Shown here piece after piece: positions 1 through 6,281 of a stretch of DNA of 6,281 nt (positions within the stretch are counted from its first letter, which is position 1; every line of letters starts with the position of its first letter). The DNA lies in contig JAISXN010000186.1 in assembly GCA_031270525.1 (NCBI GenBank), positions 1 through 6,281 on the forward strand, given 5' to 3'. Position numbers and translations under genes: made by a program. The DNA is from Candidatus Symbiothrix sp. (lineage in GTDB: Bacteria > Bacteroidota > Bacteroidia > Bacteroidales > Azobacteroidaceae). Below the pieces are notes generated by a model. That model was not told where the DNA came from, searched no databases, and saw only the letters and a list, made by a program, of their open reading frames with translations.

Positions 1-1056
1 ACGCTTTTCAACTGCCTTTCCAATGCAAAAGCGCAAGCGGCAAATTTTCCTTTTTGCACCATTGAACCGAATGTGGGTGTGATTACCGTTCCCGATGAAC
101 GCTTGAATAAATTGGCCGAACTGGTTCATCCTCAAAAGATTGTGCCGACAACGGTGGAGATTGTCGATATTGCCGGATTGGTCAAAGGCGCAAGTAAAGG
201 AGAAGGGCTTGGCAATAAATTTCTCGCGAATATCAGGGAAACAGATGCAATTTTACACGTTTTGCGTTGTTTTGACGATGAAAATGTAACGCATGTTGAC
301 GGTTCGATTCATCCGGTAAGAGACAAGGAAATAATTGATTACGAATTACAACTGAAAGACCTTGAAACGGTTGAATCCCGAATCAATAAGGTCCAAAAGC
401 AAGCGCAAACCGGCGGGGATAAACAAGCGAAAATAGCCTTGGAAGTTTTTTTGCGTTACAAAGCTGCGCTTGAACAGGGAAAACCGGCTCGTACCGTGAA
501 ATTTGACAACAAAGACGATGAGAAAATCGCCCGCGATTTGTTTCTTCTGACGAACAAACCTGTTTTGTATGTTTGTAATGTGGATGAGGCTTCGGCTGTT
601 TCGGGAAATCCGTATGTGGAGCAAGTACGGCAAGCCGTTCATGAGGAAGACGCCGATTTGTTAATTGTCGCCGCTAAAATCGAATCCGAAATTGCAGAAT
701 TTGAAACCTACGAAGAAAGGGAAATGTTTTTGTCGGAAGCCGGTTTGGAAGAATCGGGTGTAAACCGTTTAATAAAAGCAGCTTATCAATTACTGAATTT
801 GGAAACGTTTTTGACTGCGGGACCGCAGGAAGTTCGCGCCTGGACTTTCCGGAAAGGCAGTAAAGCGCCTCAATGTGCAGGAATTATCCATACCGATTTT
901 GAAAAAGGATTTATCCGCGCCGAAGTCATCAAATATGACGATTACATTCGGCTCGGCTCGGAAGCGGCAGTCAAAGAAGCCGGAAAAATGAATGTTGAAG
1001 GCAAAGAATATATCGTTCAGGATGGAGATATTATGCATTTCCGCTTTAACGTGTAA
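1..1056 (+). CDS. ychF: Redox-regulated ATPase/GTPase YchF (OLA1 family), 5'-truncated by the window edge
   Basis: YchF is a cytoplasmic P-loop NTPase of the Obg/HAS-GTPase family that binds ribosomes and prefers ATP. The reading frame is open from base 1, so the gene starts upstream. The first residue visible is the Thr that normally closes the P-loop GLPNVGKST, followed by LFN and then [12 protein letters not shown], a family hallmark. About 16 residues are missing from a usual length near 367; 351 are present. Visible motifs are the Walker B/G3 region [14 protein letters not shown] (window residues about 56-69), a coiled-coil-like helical segment (about 110-160), the altered G4 motif NVDE in place of NKxD (193-196), which underlies ATP preference in this family, and a C-terminal TGS domain (about 270-351, with [14 protein letters not shown]). 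The GTG at 73 could be mistaken for a start but is an internal Val codon. DUF3078 follows 29 bases downstream on the same strand, so co-transcription is possible. Confidence 0.97.
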   Translation, partial: TLFNCLSNAKAQAANFPFCTIEPNVGVITVPDERLNKLAELVHPQKIVPTTVEIVDIAGLVKGASKGEGLGNKFLANIRETDAILHVLRCFDDENVTHVDGSIHPVRDKEIIDYELQLKDLETVESRINKVQKQAQTGGDKQAKIALEVFLRYKAALEQGKPARTVKFDNKDDEKIARDLFLLTNKPVLYVCNVDEASAVSGNPYVEQVRQAVHEEDADLLIVAAKIESEIAEFETYEEREMFLSEAGLEESGVNRLIKAAYQLLNLETFLTAGPQEVRAWTFRKGSKAPQCAGIIHTDFEKGFIRAEVIKYDDYIRLGSEAAVKEAGKMNVEGKEYIVQDGDIMHFRFNV

Positions 1057-1085
1057 TGATTACTAACTAATTAAATATCAACCTT

Positions 1086-1976
1086 ATGAAAAGGATTTAT
1101 TATTTATTTGTTTGTTTGTTGATGGGATTTTCTTCCGTTCTGCATGCACAAAACACGAAATCGACAGTCGATAAATTGTTCGCTTATGCTCACAAAGACA
1201 CTGCGGAAGGCTGGAAACATTCGGGAATTGTAGGCCTTACTTTCGGACAAACTTCACTTAATAAATGGGTTGCCGGCGGTGAGAATACTACAATTACCGG
1301 CAATTTTACGCTGAATGTTACGGCGAACTATTTGAAAGGAAAATGGTTTTGGGATAATAATCTGCTATCTGAATACGGAATGATTTACGCTTCTTCCACC
1401 GATTGGCAAAAGGCGGCAGACAAGTTGAATCTCAATTCGATAGGCGGACGCAAAATTTTTGAAAAATGGGCGGTTGCCGGTTTACTGAATTTTAGTACGC
1501 AATTTGCCAAAGGTTATAAATATCCGGACAGAAACCATTATATATCAACGCTTTTTGCTCCGGCTTATTTGGATGCCGCTTTAGGTTTTTCCAACAAACC
1601 CAATCCGAAATATAGTGTTTTCCTTTCGCCCATAGCGGAAAGAGCAATTTTTGTATTGGACGATTCACTGAGCAACGCAGGCGCTTTGGGTGTGGATAAA
1701 GGTAAAAAAGTAAAGTTTGAAACCGGAGCCTATTTAATGGGAAACACTAATCAACAGATTACAAAAGATTTAAGTTTGATTTCTTCTTTGTATTTGTTTA
1801 CGTCTTATAACGAAAAATTTGGAAATTTCGATGCGGTTTGGGATATTCTCTTGACCTACAAATTGAACAAATACTTTACGGCTTCTCTCAATACTACGCT
1901 CCGGTATTATGAAGATGAAATAAGAGCTGTTCAATTCAAGGAAATATTCGGCTTGGGTATAACTTATCGGTTTTAA
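1086..1976 (+). CDS. DUF3078 family outer-membrane beta-barrel protein
   Basis: This 296-residue protein has a clear N-terminal signal peptide: two basic residues, a hydrophobic core at about 5-19, and probable signal peptidase I cleavage after LHA (residue 21), leaving a mature protein that begins QN. The body is rich in alternating, aromatic-flanked strands. It contains the pattern GLTFGQTSLNKWVAGGENT (50-68), which I recognise from the DUF3078 proteins of Bacteroidetes. The chain ends in GITYRF with a terminal Phe, the usual signal for beta-barrel insertion by BAM. Location in the outer membrane is therefore inferred; the specific function is unknown. The ATG at 1086 is preceded by an AT-rich stretch with no Shine-Dalgarno motif, which is normal in this phylum. 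It lies 29 bases after ychF with no visible terminator between them, so it may share the ychF transcript. No truncation or frameshift is seen. Confidence 0.88.
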   Translation: MKRIYYLFVCLLMGFSSVLHAQNTKSTVDKLFAYAHKDTAEGWKHSGIVGLTFGQTSLNKWVAGGENTTITGNFTLNVTANYLKGKWFWDNNLLSEYGMIYASSTDWQKAADKLNLNSIGGRKIFEKWAVAGLLNFSTQFAKGYKYPDRNHYISTLFAPAYLDAALGFSNKPNPKYSVFLSPIAERAIFVLDDSLSNAGALGVDKGKKVKFETGAYLMGNTNQQITKDLSLISSLYLFTSYNEKFGNFDAVWDILLTYKLNKYFTASLNTTLRYYEDEIRAVQFKEIFGLGITYRF

Positions 1977-1984
1977 ATGAACGG

Positions 1985-2004
1985 AAATTTCGCGAAATAA
2001 ATTT
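1985..2004. terminator. Possible weak bidirectional terminator between convergent genes
   Basis: The 41-base gap between the convergent DUF3078 gene and the C-terminal leuS ORF contains a 12-base perfect palindrome, ATTTCGCGAAAT (1987-1998), inside a pair of self-complementary AAATTT hexamers (1985-1990 and 1999-2004). Either could form a short stem, but both are AT-rich and there is no long T-run. This is the only structure in the gap, and its role as a terminator is a guess from position. Confidence 0.2.
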
Positions 2005-2017
2005 AAGATACCTGAAA

Positions 2018-3196
2018 TCAAATAACAACATTCACAATCTTTCCCGGCACGACAATCACCTTTTTAGGCGTTTTGCCCTCCATCCATTTTTGTGAATTTT
2101 CATTGGCTAAAACTGTTTTTTCGACTTCTTCTTTTAACGTATCTACCGGAAAATCCATCGTAAAACGAACTTTTCCGTTGAAAGAAACCGTGTATTTCAC
2201 CGAATTTTCTTTCAGGTATTCTTCATTATATTCCGGAAACACGGCGTCGCAAACGGTTGTTTCATTCCCTAACCTGTGCCACAATTCTTCAGCGATATGC
2301 GGGGCGAAAGGCGCTAAAACGACAACGAAATCCGACAAAACGGCGCGTTTGTTGCATTTCAGAGCCGTCAGTTCGTTGGTGCAAATCATGAATGCGGCGA
2401 CGGAAGTGTTGAATGAGAAATTCTCAATGTCCTGTCCGACTTTCTTGATTAATTTATGGATAGATTTTAACTCTTCGGCCGTAGGCTGTTCGTCCGAAAC
2501 GGTGAATGTGTCACCTTGGAAAAACAAGTTCCAGAACTTGCGCAGGAATCTTGAAACGCCGTCAATCCCGTTGGTATCCCAAGGTTTGGATTGTTCGACC
2601 GGTCCGAGAAACATCTCGTACAGGCGTAAAGTGTCGGCGCCGAATTTTTCTACAATGTCGTCGGGATTGACCACATTGAACATAGATTTTGACATTTTCT
2701 CAACTGCCCACCCGCAGATATATTTACCGTCTTCGAGGATAAATTCAGCGGTTTTGTATTCGGGATTCCAATTCCGGAACGCTTCTATATCAAGAATATC
2801 GTTGGAAACCATATTGACGTCGACATGAATGGGCGTCACGTCGTATTGGTTTTTCAATCCGGAAGAAACGAAAGTATGGGTATTTTTAATCCGGTACACG
2901 AAATTGCTTCGTCCCTGGATCATTCCCTGGTTAATCAATTTCTGAAACGGCTCGTCTTTTGCTACAATACCTAAGTCATATAAGAATTTGTTCCAGAAAC
3001 GGCTATAAATCAAGTGTCCGGTGGCATGTTCCGTTCCGCCGACATACAAATCGACATTTCCCCAATATTCGTTAGCGTCTTTGGAAACCAATGCTTTGTC
3101 GTTGTGCGGGTCTTCGTAGCGCAGATAGTATGCCGACGAGCCGGCGAAGCCGGGCATGGTGTTGAGTTCGAGAGGATATGTGTTTTTATTTCCCAT
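2018..3196 (-). CDS. leuS: Leucyl-tRNA synthetase, C-terminal part (separate ORF)
   Basis: This 392-residue ORF carries the second half of LeuRS, which charges tRNA-Leu with leucine in the cytoplasm. In order it has [20 protein letters not shown] (residues 8-27), the catalytic-core block [20 protein letters not shown] (48-67), a leucine-specific insertion region (about 98-165), the KMSKS loop (167-171), the segment [15 protein letters not shown], a helical anticodon-binding domain (about 215-330), and the small C-terminal tRNA-elbow domain ending [13 protein letters not shown]. Residues after about 6 match a normal LeuRS without a visible break. The ORF starts at its own ATG after an in-frame TGA six codons upstream, in an A-rich context (AATAAATAAAAAACAG) typical of Bacteroidetes initiation. 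The N-terminal half lies 1.7 kb upstream, 1 base out of frame with this one. Alone it lacks the HIGH motif and the editing domain, so it can work only if it associates with the N-terminal half. Confidence 0.93.
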   Translation of the reverse strand: MGNKNTYPLELNTMPGFAGSSAYYLRYEDPHNDKALVSKDANEYWGNVDLYVGGTEHATGHLIYSRFWNKFLYDLGIVAKDEPFQKLINQGMIQGRSNFVYRIKNTHTFVSSGLKNQYDVTPIHVDVNMVSNDILDIEAFRNWNPEYKTAEFILEDGKYICGWAVEKMSKSMFNVVNPDDIVEKFGADTLRLYEMFLGPVEQSKPWDTNGIDGVSRFLRKFWNLFFQGDTFTVSDEQPTAEELKSIHKLIKKVGQDIENFSFNTSVAAFMICTNELTALKCNKRAVLSDFVVVLAPFAPHIAEELWHRLGNETTVCDAVFPEYNEEYLKENSVKYTVSFNGKVRFTMDFPVDTLKEEVEKTVLANENSQKWMEGKTPKKVIVVPGKIVNVVI

Positions 3197-3224
3197 CTGT
3201 TTTTTATTTATTCATTGTTTTTAT

Positions 3225-3383
3225 TCATGCGGATTGTCTCATTCCGGCTTTTGCCAAAAATAATCGCGGACGGCCGTCGATTAATCGTTCGCGCACTTCC
3301 GCAATGCTCAAAAAGTTGCCGTTTTGCGCCATTGCAGTCATACCGAATAAAACGGTTAATGTGATAAAGAATATTTTTTTCAT
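3225..3383 (-). CDS. Small ORF of 52 residues with signal peptide, possible remnant of a secreted protein gene
   Basis: The ATG at 3383 opens a 52-residue frame that starts MKKIFFITLTVLFGMTAMAQ. This is a convincing signal peptide: a KK N-region, a hydrophobic core, and AMA before Gln as the signal peptidase I site. Only about 32 residues follow (NGNFLSIAEVRERLIDGRPR, then LFLAKAGMRQSA), ending at a TGA. That is too short for a typical exported protein, and I recognise no family. It begins 27 bases after the DUF3843 stop and ends 28 bases before the C-terminal leuS ORF. The simplest reading is the start of a larger exported-protein gene, brought in with DUF3843 and cut at the insertion junction. 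A genuine small secreted peptide, or a leader peptide with six Leu codons (four of them TTA), is also possible. Translation is not proven. Confidence 0.45.
   Translation of the reverse strand: MKKIFFITLTVLFGMTAMAQNGNFLSIAEVRERLIDGRPRLFLAKAGMRQSA
3261..3283 (-). terminator. GC-rich hairpin followed by T5, terminator- or attenuator-like, inside the small ORF
   Basis: Read on the minus strand, TAATCG pairs with CGATTA and, after a single bulged A, CGG pairs with CCG around a CCGT loop. This gives nine base pairs with one bulge. The stem is followed at once by five T's (3256-3260). This is the shape of an intrinsic terminator, located 60-90 bases upstream of the C-terminal leuS start. On the same strand TATTTTTG (3262 to 3255) matches the Bacteroidetes -7 promoter consensus TAnnTTTG, but I find no -33 partner at the proper distance. 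Folding energy was not computed; because the hairpin lies in a reading frame, chance is a real alternative. Confidence 0.35.
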
Positions 3384-3410
3384 CTTAAATGTAAATAATT
3401 GTGCGAAATT

Positions 3411-4922
3411 CTATATATTTCCATTAAACAATTCCGGCTGAAAAAACCGGATAATAAACCGCATATTGTCCTGTACAAGCCACTTGCCATGCGCTTCGCC
3501 TTTCAGTGAATTTAATTTAACGTCGGGGAGCAAATTGTTTTTAATTATATATTCAAGCAATTCAAGCGGGACGGAATATAACCCGCAAAGCAGAGTAATT
3601 CCGTGTTTATCAGCCATTTTCTTGTCATACAGTTTATTGTTGGGCGTTTTGATAACCCGGGCTATACAGGGAATTGTAAATGTACCGGCAGTTTTATGAA
3701 TAAACATTCCAAGATTTTCTTCATTTTTTAGAGGACTTGTTTTATACAGATCATCTTTGTTTGGCAAATCGGGGAAAACCGTAGTCCAGAAATCAAACCA
3801 TTCATTAAATGTTTTGAAAAATACAAGCGGCTTGTTTTTAGTATGTTTCATTATTTTTTCATACGTGAAAAGAATGCCGTCTTTCTTTTTTTCGTCTTTT
3901 TCCTTTTCCGTTTTTTCGGTTTTAATCTTGTCGTCGGCACCATCGGCAAACAACATAAAACCGTTCACTTGCCACAGATCTTTAAATTTTACCAGGGCGG
4001 TATGAATTGTTTCTTTGTCTTTTCCGTCATTTTTTCCCTCGAAACTGTTGCAATCCATATCAAGCGTTTCCATATCATTGAGGATCGGTGAGATTTTTAT
4101 GACGGTATCGTTAGATTCTTTTATTCTATAAAACGAATGGGGTCTGTATTCCGTCGCATTGAGGATGTTTATAATTTCCTCATTCACTGTGATTGCTTTC
4201 CACCAGTCCGTTGCTTTTACGGCCAGGGGCGTACAGACAGCAAAAAAAATGCGATTGCTTTTCAGGAAATACAAAAACTGTTCTTTGGAGATCGGCAAAT
4301 TATTGCCGGGGCGTTTTTTCAATTCCTGCAGACTGCTTTCTATCGCTTTGTTCGGATAATTCATCGACAAATAAGAATCGTAGTGCAGCCAGCTCAAGAG
4401 CGTGCGGAATTTAAAAAAATCATCGTAAGAATATTCGTGAAGCCAGTAATGCAGTTTTTCGTTTTCGGGTGCGGTTTCGTATTCTTCTTCCAAAATATTT
4501 ATAATCATTGATGCAATCAACCTGATTCCGGGATTTTCAACATTCAAAAACTGCATATCGTCCGATTCGTTTACCGATTCCTGTATAATCGTCCAAATCA
4601 GAAATTGCAAATCCTCTATATTAATTTCATCGTCTAAATAATCGCTGCCAAACGTAAGAAAAGGCAGTTTTTTACCGAACATTTGCCCATGCATTTTCCG
4701 CAAGCCTGCAAAAAGCCCAAGTCCCGAAATCACATCCTCAAAATAGGCAACCGATTTCAAAGAAATATCCCGCAACCATTCGGAAAAATTGTCAACTATT
4801 AACTTGTTGCGGCGTAGTTCATTTAAAATTTTTCGCGCCAATTGTGCAAAATAAACATCGCTTTCCGACAGCACATTTATGGGGTGCATATCTTCAATAT
4901 CTCTTGTTGTAATTGTTTTCAT
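3411..4922 (-). CDS. DUF3843-like protein of unknown function, located inside the split leuS
   Basis: This 503-residue protein has no signal peptide or membrane segment and is probably cytoplasmic. Its pattern recalls the uncharacterised Bacteroidetes family DUF3843: an N-terminal DIEDMHPINVLSESDVYFAQL (9-28), then YFEDVISGLGLF (60-71), LPF (86-88), DDEINIEDLQFLIW (97-110), EEEYETAPENEKL (145-157), FLYFLKSNR (216-224) and a C-terminal-half beta segment VKFKDLWQVNGFMLF (311-325). I know no activity for this family and see no catalytic motif. A lysine/glutamate-rich low-complexity stretch (332-348) looks like a flexible linker to a further region (about 349-503, rich in aromatic residues), which makes the protein longer than the family members I recall. 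It begins 9 bases after the N-terminal leuS stop, in the same frame, so a single TAA separates the two. It probably relies on leuS transcription. Family assignment is from memory of conserved patterns, not a search. Confidence 0.75.
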   Translation of the reverse strand: MKTITTRDIEDMHPINVLSESDVYFAQLARKILNELRRNKLIVDNFSEWLRDISLKSVAYFEDVISGLGLFAGLRKMHGQMFGKKLPFLTFGSDYLDDEINIEDLQFLIWTIIQESVNESDDMQFLNVENPGIRLIASMIINILEEEYETAPENEKLHYWLHEYSYDDFFKFRTLLSWLHYDSYLSMNYPNKAIESSLQELKKRPGNNLPISKEQFLYFLKSNRIFFAVCTPLAVKATDWWKAITVNEEIINILNATEYRPHSFYRIKESNDTVIKISPILNDMETLDMDCNSFEGKNDGKDKETIHTALVKFKDLWQVNGFMLFADGADDKIKTEKTEKEKDEKKKDGILFTYEKIMKHTKNKPLVFFKTFNEWFDFWTTVFPDLPNKDDLYKTSPLKNEENLGMFIHKTAGTFTIPCIARVIKTPNNKLYDKKMADKHGITLLCGLYSVPLELLEYIIKNNLLPDVKLNSLKGEAHGKWLVQDNMRFIIRFFQPELFNGNI

Positions 4923-4931
4923 CGAAAATAT

Positions 4932-6281
4932 TTAAATTGTTTCATTTTCTCTATACATCCAATCTTTCGCTCTTCCCAACGGCGGCTCGCCCGTTTCCGT
5001 AGGCAAAAACTTGTCCACTTCGGGCAATTCGACAGGCAAATCTTTTTCTGCAACGGCATAAGGCATACCGTCTTTGTAATATATCGGGAACGGCTCACCC
5101 CAATAGCGCTGCCGGCTGAAAATCGCATCGCGCAGGCGGTAGTTGACTTTTACTTTCCCCAGACCGTTTTCTACAATGTATTCTTTGGCTTTTTGAATAG
5201 CTTCTTTGACGGTTAATCCGTTCAGGAAACCCGAATTTATCATGATTCCCTCTTTAGCGTCGAAGCTTTCTTCCGAAACGTCTGCGCCCTCAATCAACGG
5301 AATAACAGGCAAGTTGAAATGCCGGGCAAAAGCGTAGTCGCGGCTGTCGTGAGCAGGAACGGCCATAATCGCTCCTGTTCCGTAACCGGCTAATACATAA
5401 TCGGAAATCCAAATGGGAATTTCTGCGCCGTTCACCGGATTGACGGCATAAGAACCCGAAAATACGCCGGTAACTTTGCGGTCAGCGATGCGTTCACGTT
5501 CGGTGCGCCGTTTGACGGCTTCCAGATAAGTATCTACTGCCGCCTGTTGTTCGGGAGTTACAAGCAAAGAAACATATTCCGATTCAGGCGCTAACACCAT
5601 GAATGTAACACCGAAAATAGTGTCGGCACGGGTCGTAAAAACCGTCATTCGTAATTGACCCCGTCGATTGCTTCGCAATTCGTCATTCGTAATTGAAAAT
5701 TGCATTTCCGCCCCCTCCGACCGCCCAATCCAATTCCGTTGCGTTTCTTTCAACGAATCCGTCCAATTGATTTTGTCCAAACCCTCGAGCAGGCGTTGAG
5801 CGTATGCGGAAATACGCAGGCTCCACTGCCGCATTTTGCGTTGTTCTACCGGATAACCGCCACGGATGGAAAGGCCTTCACTGACTTCATCGTTGGCCAG
5901 AACCGTACCCAAATCGGCGCTCCAATTGACCATTGTATCGGCTAAATAAGCGATACGGTAGTTCATCAGCGTTTCCTGCTTTTCTTTTTCCGATTTGGCT
6001 TTCCATTCTCCGGCCGTAAAAGACAAGAGTTCCGTGCAAGCGATATTTAAATCTTTAGTTCCCTGTAATTCAAATACTTCGATTAATTCATCAATCGGAC
6101 GCGCTTGTTGAGCGTCGTAACAATAATACGATTGGAACATTTTGATAAAAGCCCATTGCGTCCATTTATAGTACTTTGGGTCGCAAGTTTGAACTTCCCT
6201 GTCCCAATCGAAAGAAAAACCGATTTTATCTAATTGTTCGCGGTAACGTTTGATATTTTGTTCCGTAGTAATTGCAGGATG
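4932..6281 (-). CDS. leuS: Leucyl-tRNA synthetase, N-terminal part (separate ORF; 5' end outside window)
   Basis: The frame is open to the window edge and begins [20 protein letters not shown] then [15 protein letters not shown], well inside a LeuRS; the start and HIGH motif lie upstream. Of this part, 449 residues are visible. Features in visible numbering: [19 protein letters not shown] (about 37-55), the CP1 editing domain with its threonine-rich TVFTTRADT (about 213-221) and [16 protein letters not shown] (about 301-316, including the conserved editing Asp), then [24 protein letters not shown] (return to the catalytic core), and [15 protein letters not shown] just before the end. It stops at RENETI, where an intact LeuRS would run on to [10 protein letters not shown]. 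The lost HIGH region (roughly 110 residues) plus 449 plus 392 gives about the normal length for a Bacteroidetes LeuRS, so little or nothing appears deleted. An 18-codon repeat element sits in the editing domain. Confidence 0.95.
   Translation of the reverse strand, partial: HPAITTEQNIKRYREQLDKIGFSFDWDREVQTCDPKYYKWTQWAFIKMFQSYYCYDAQQARPIDELIEVFELQGTKDLNIACTELLSFTAGEWKAKSEKEKQETLMNYRIAYLADTMVNWSADLGTVLANDEVSEGLSIRGGYPVEQRKMRQWSLRISAYAQRLLEGLDKINWTDSLKETQRNWIGRSEGAEMQFSITNDELRSNRRGQLRMTVFTTRADTIFGVTFMVLAPESEYVSLLVTPEQQAAVDTYLEAVKRRTERERIADRKVTGVFSGSYAVNPVNGAEIPIWISDYVLAGYGTGAIMAVPAHDSRDYAFARHFNLPVIPLIEGADVSEESFDAKEGIMINSGFLNGLTVKEAIQKAKEYIVENGLGKVKVNYRLRDAIFSRQRYWGEPFPIYYKDGMPYAVAEKDLPVELPEVDKFLPTETGEPPLGRAKDWMYRENETI
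5643..5696 (-). repeat. 54-base repeat element embedded in frame in the LeuRS editing domain
   Basis: Two identical 16-base copies of CGTCATTCGTAATTGA (5643-5658 and 5681-5696, + strand) flank a 22-base spacer. The spacer contains a small hairpin, ATTGC-TTC-GCAAT (5667-5679). The whole element is 54 bases and occupies exactly 18 codons of LeuRS, encoding [18 protein letters not shown]. The two copies are read in different frames (S-I-T-N-D versus Q-L-R-M-T), which shows that the identity is at DNA level and not a protein repeat. ATTACGAAT-type repeats are common between genes in some Bacteroidetes. The inserted residues lie just before the threonine-rich editing motif VFTTRADT, in a loop of variable length. 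Confidence 0.8.

Larger units (their letters stand above)
3197..4931. other. 1.74-kb insert interrupting leuS, with no recognisable mobility gene
   Basis: The segment from just after the stop of the N-terminal leuS ORF to just before the start of the C-terminal ORF is not part of any LeuRS. It holds a DUF3843-like gene and a 52-residue secreted-type ORF, both in the leuS direction. The length is not a multiple of three. I see no transposase, integrase, homing endonuclease, group II intron protein, intein splice residues, tRNA or convincing terminal inverted repeats. A 7-base ATTGTTT occurs at both borders (3214-3220 and 4936-4942), but the surroundings are AT-rich, so chance is likely, and collapsing at that repeat would not restore an open frame. 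Excision at the shared TGT/ACA triplets (3179-3181 and 4938-4940) would give an in-frame RENET-YPLELN joint. The exact original junction cannot be fixed without a relative's intact gene. Confidence 0.75.

Noticed and set aside
334..350. GATTACGAATTAC resembling the repeat found in LeuRS
   Set aside because: It is a short match within conserved ychF coding sequence (DYELQ) and has no paired copy or hairpin; most likely chance.
73..1056. GTG at 73 as the start of ychF
   Set aside because: The family-conserved sequence continues upstream in frame to base 1 (TLFN ... [12 protein letters not shown]), so the GTG is an internal Val codon.
2073..2828. 251-residue ORF on the + strand
   Set aside because: It is the antisense shadow of the C-terminal LeuRS ORF, whose product matches a known family along its entire length; the antisense translation has no recognisable features.
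3757..4511. Several 66-124 residue + strand ORFs rich in Phe and Ser
   Set aside because: They lie opposite the DUF3843-like gene; their Phe-rich composition is the complement of its Lys/Glu codons.
3197..4931. Intein or group I/II intron splitting leuS
   Set aside because: The insert has stop codons after the N-terminal part and a length that is not a multiple of three. It has no Cys/Ser start or His-Asn end motifs, no homing endonuclease or reverse transcriptase ORF, and no intron RNA core that I can recognise.
3214..4942. Target-site duplication ATTGTTT flanking the insert
   Set aside because: It is only seven bases in AT-rich flanks that contain several similar words, and collapsing the sequence at this repeat leaves an in-frame stop instead of restoring LeuRS. 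It is noted as a weak candidate only.
4932..6140. ATG at 6140 as the start of leuS
   Set aside because: The frame is open upstream to the window edge and encodes LeuRS-specific sequence ([18 protein letters not shown]), so this Met is internal.

Overview
The window looks like a chromosomal segment of a Bacteroidetes bacterium, probably Bacteroidales. The evidence is moderate-to-low GC, A-rich stretches rather than Shine-Dalgarno motifs ahead of starts, a DUF3078-type outer-membrane protein, a DUF3843-like protein, and a leucyl-tRNA synthetase with the Bacteroidetes-style [19 protein letters not shown] signature. Genus cannot be assigned from the sequence alone.

Layout. On the + strand, positions 1-1056 hold the YchF ATPase/GTPase, lacking only about 16 N-terminal residues. 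It is followed after 29 bases by a DUF3078 outer-membrane beta-barrel protein (1086-1976). A short 41-base convergent gap separates these from a minus-strand block that runs to the end of the window. In its own direction of transcription that block reads: N-terminal part of leucyl-tRNA synthetase (6281 to 4932, 5' end outside the window), a 503-residue DUF3843-like protein (4922 to 3411), a 52-residue ORF with a signal peptide (3383 to 3225), and the C-terminal part of leucyl-tRNA synthetase (3196 to 2018).

The main observation is that leuS is split in two by about 1.74 kb of foreign coding sequence. The break falls in a variable loop between the editing domain and the KMSKS catalytic region. 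No conserved LeuRS block seems to be lost, both halves look well preserved, and all four ORFs are co-directional with gaps of 9, 27 and 28 bases, like an operon. The insert carries no transposase, integrase, intein or intron protein. The arrangement may be a natural two-subunit LeuRS (as in Aquifex, but cut elsewhere), a recent inactivating insertion with another leuS copy in the genome, or an assembly chimera.

Two smaller structures stand out. In the editing domain of LeuRS, a 54-base element bounded by two identical 16-base direct repeats occupies exactly 18 codons. It looks like an intergenic-type repeat that entered the gene in frame. Inside the 52-residue ORF there is a GC-rich hairpin followed by five T's on the transcribed strand, a terminator- or attenuator-like structure just ahead of the C-terminal LeuRS gene.
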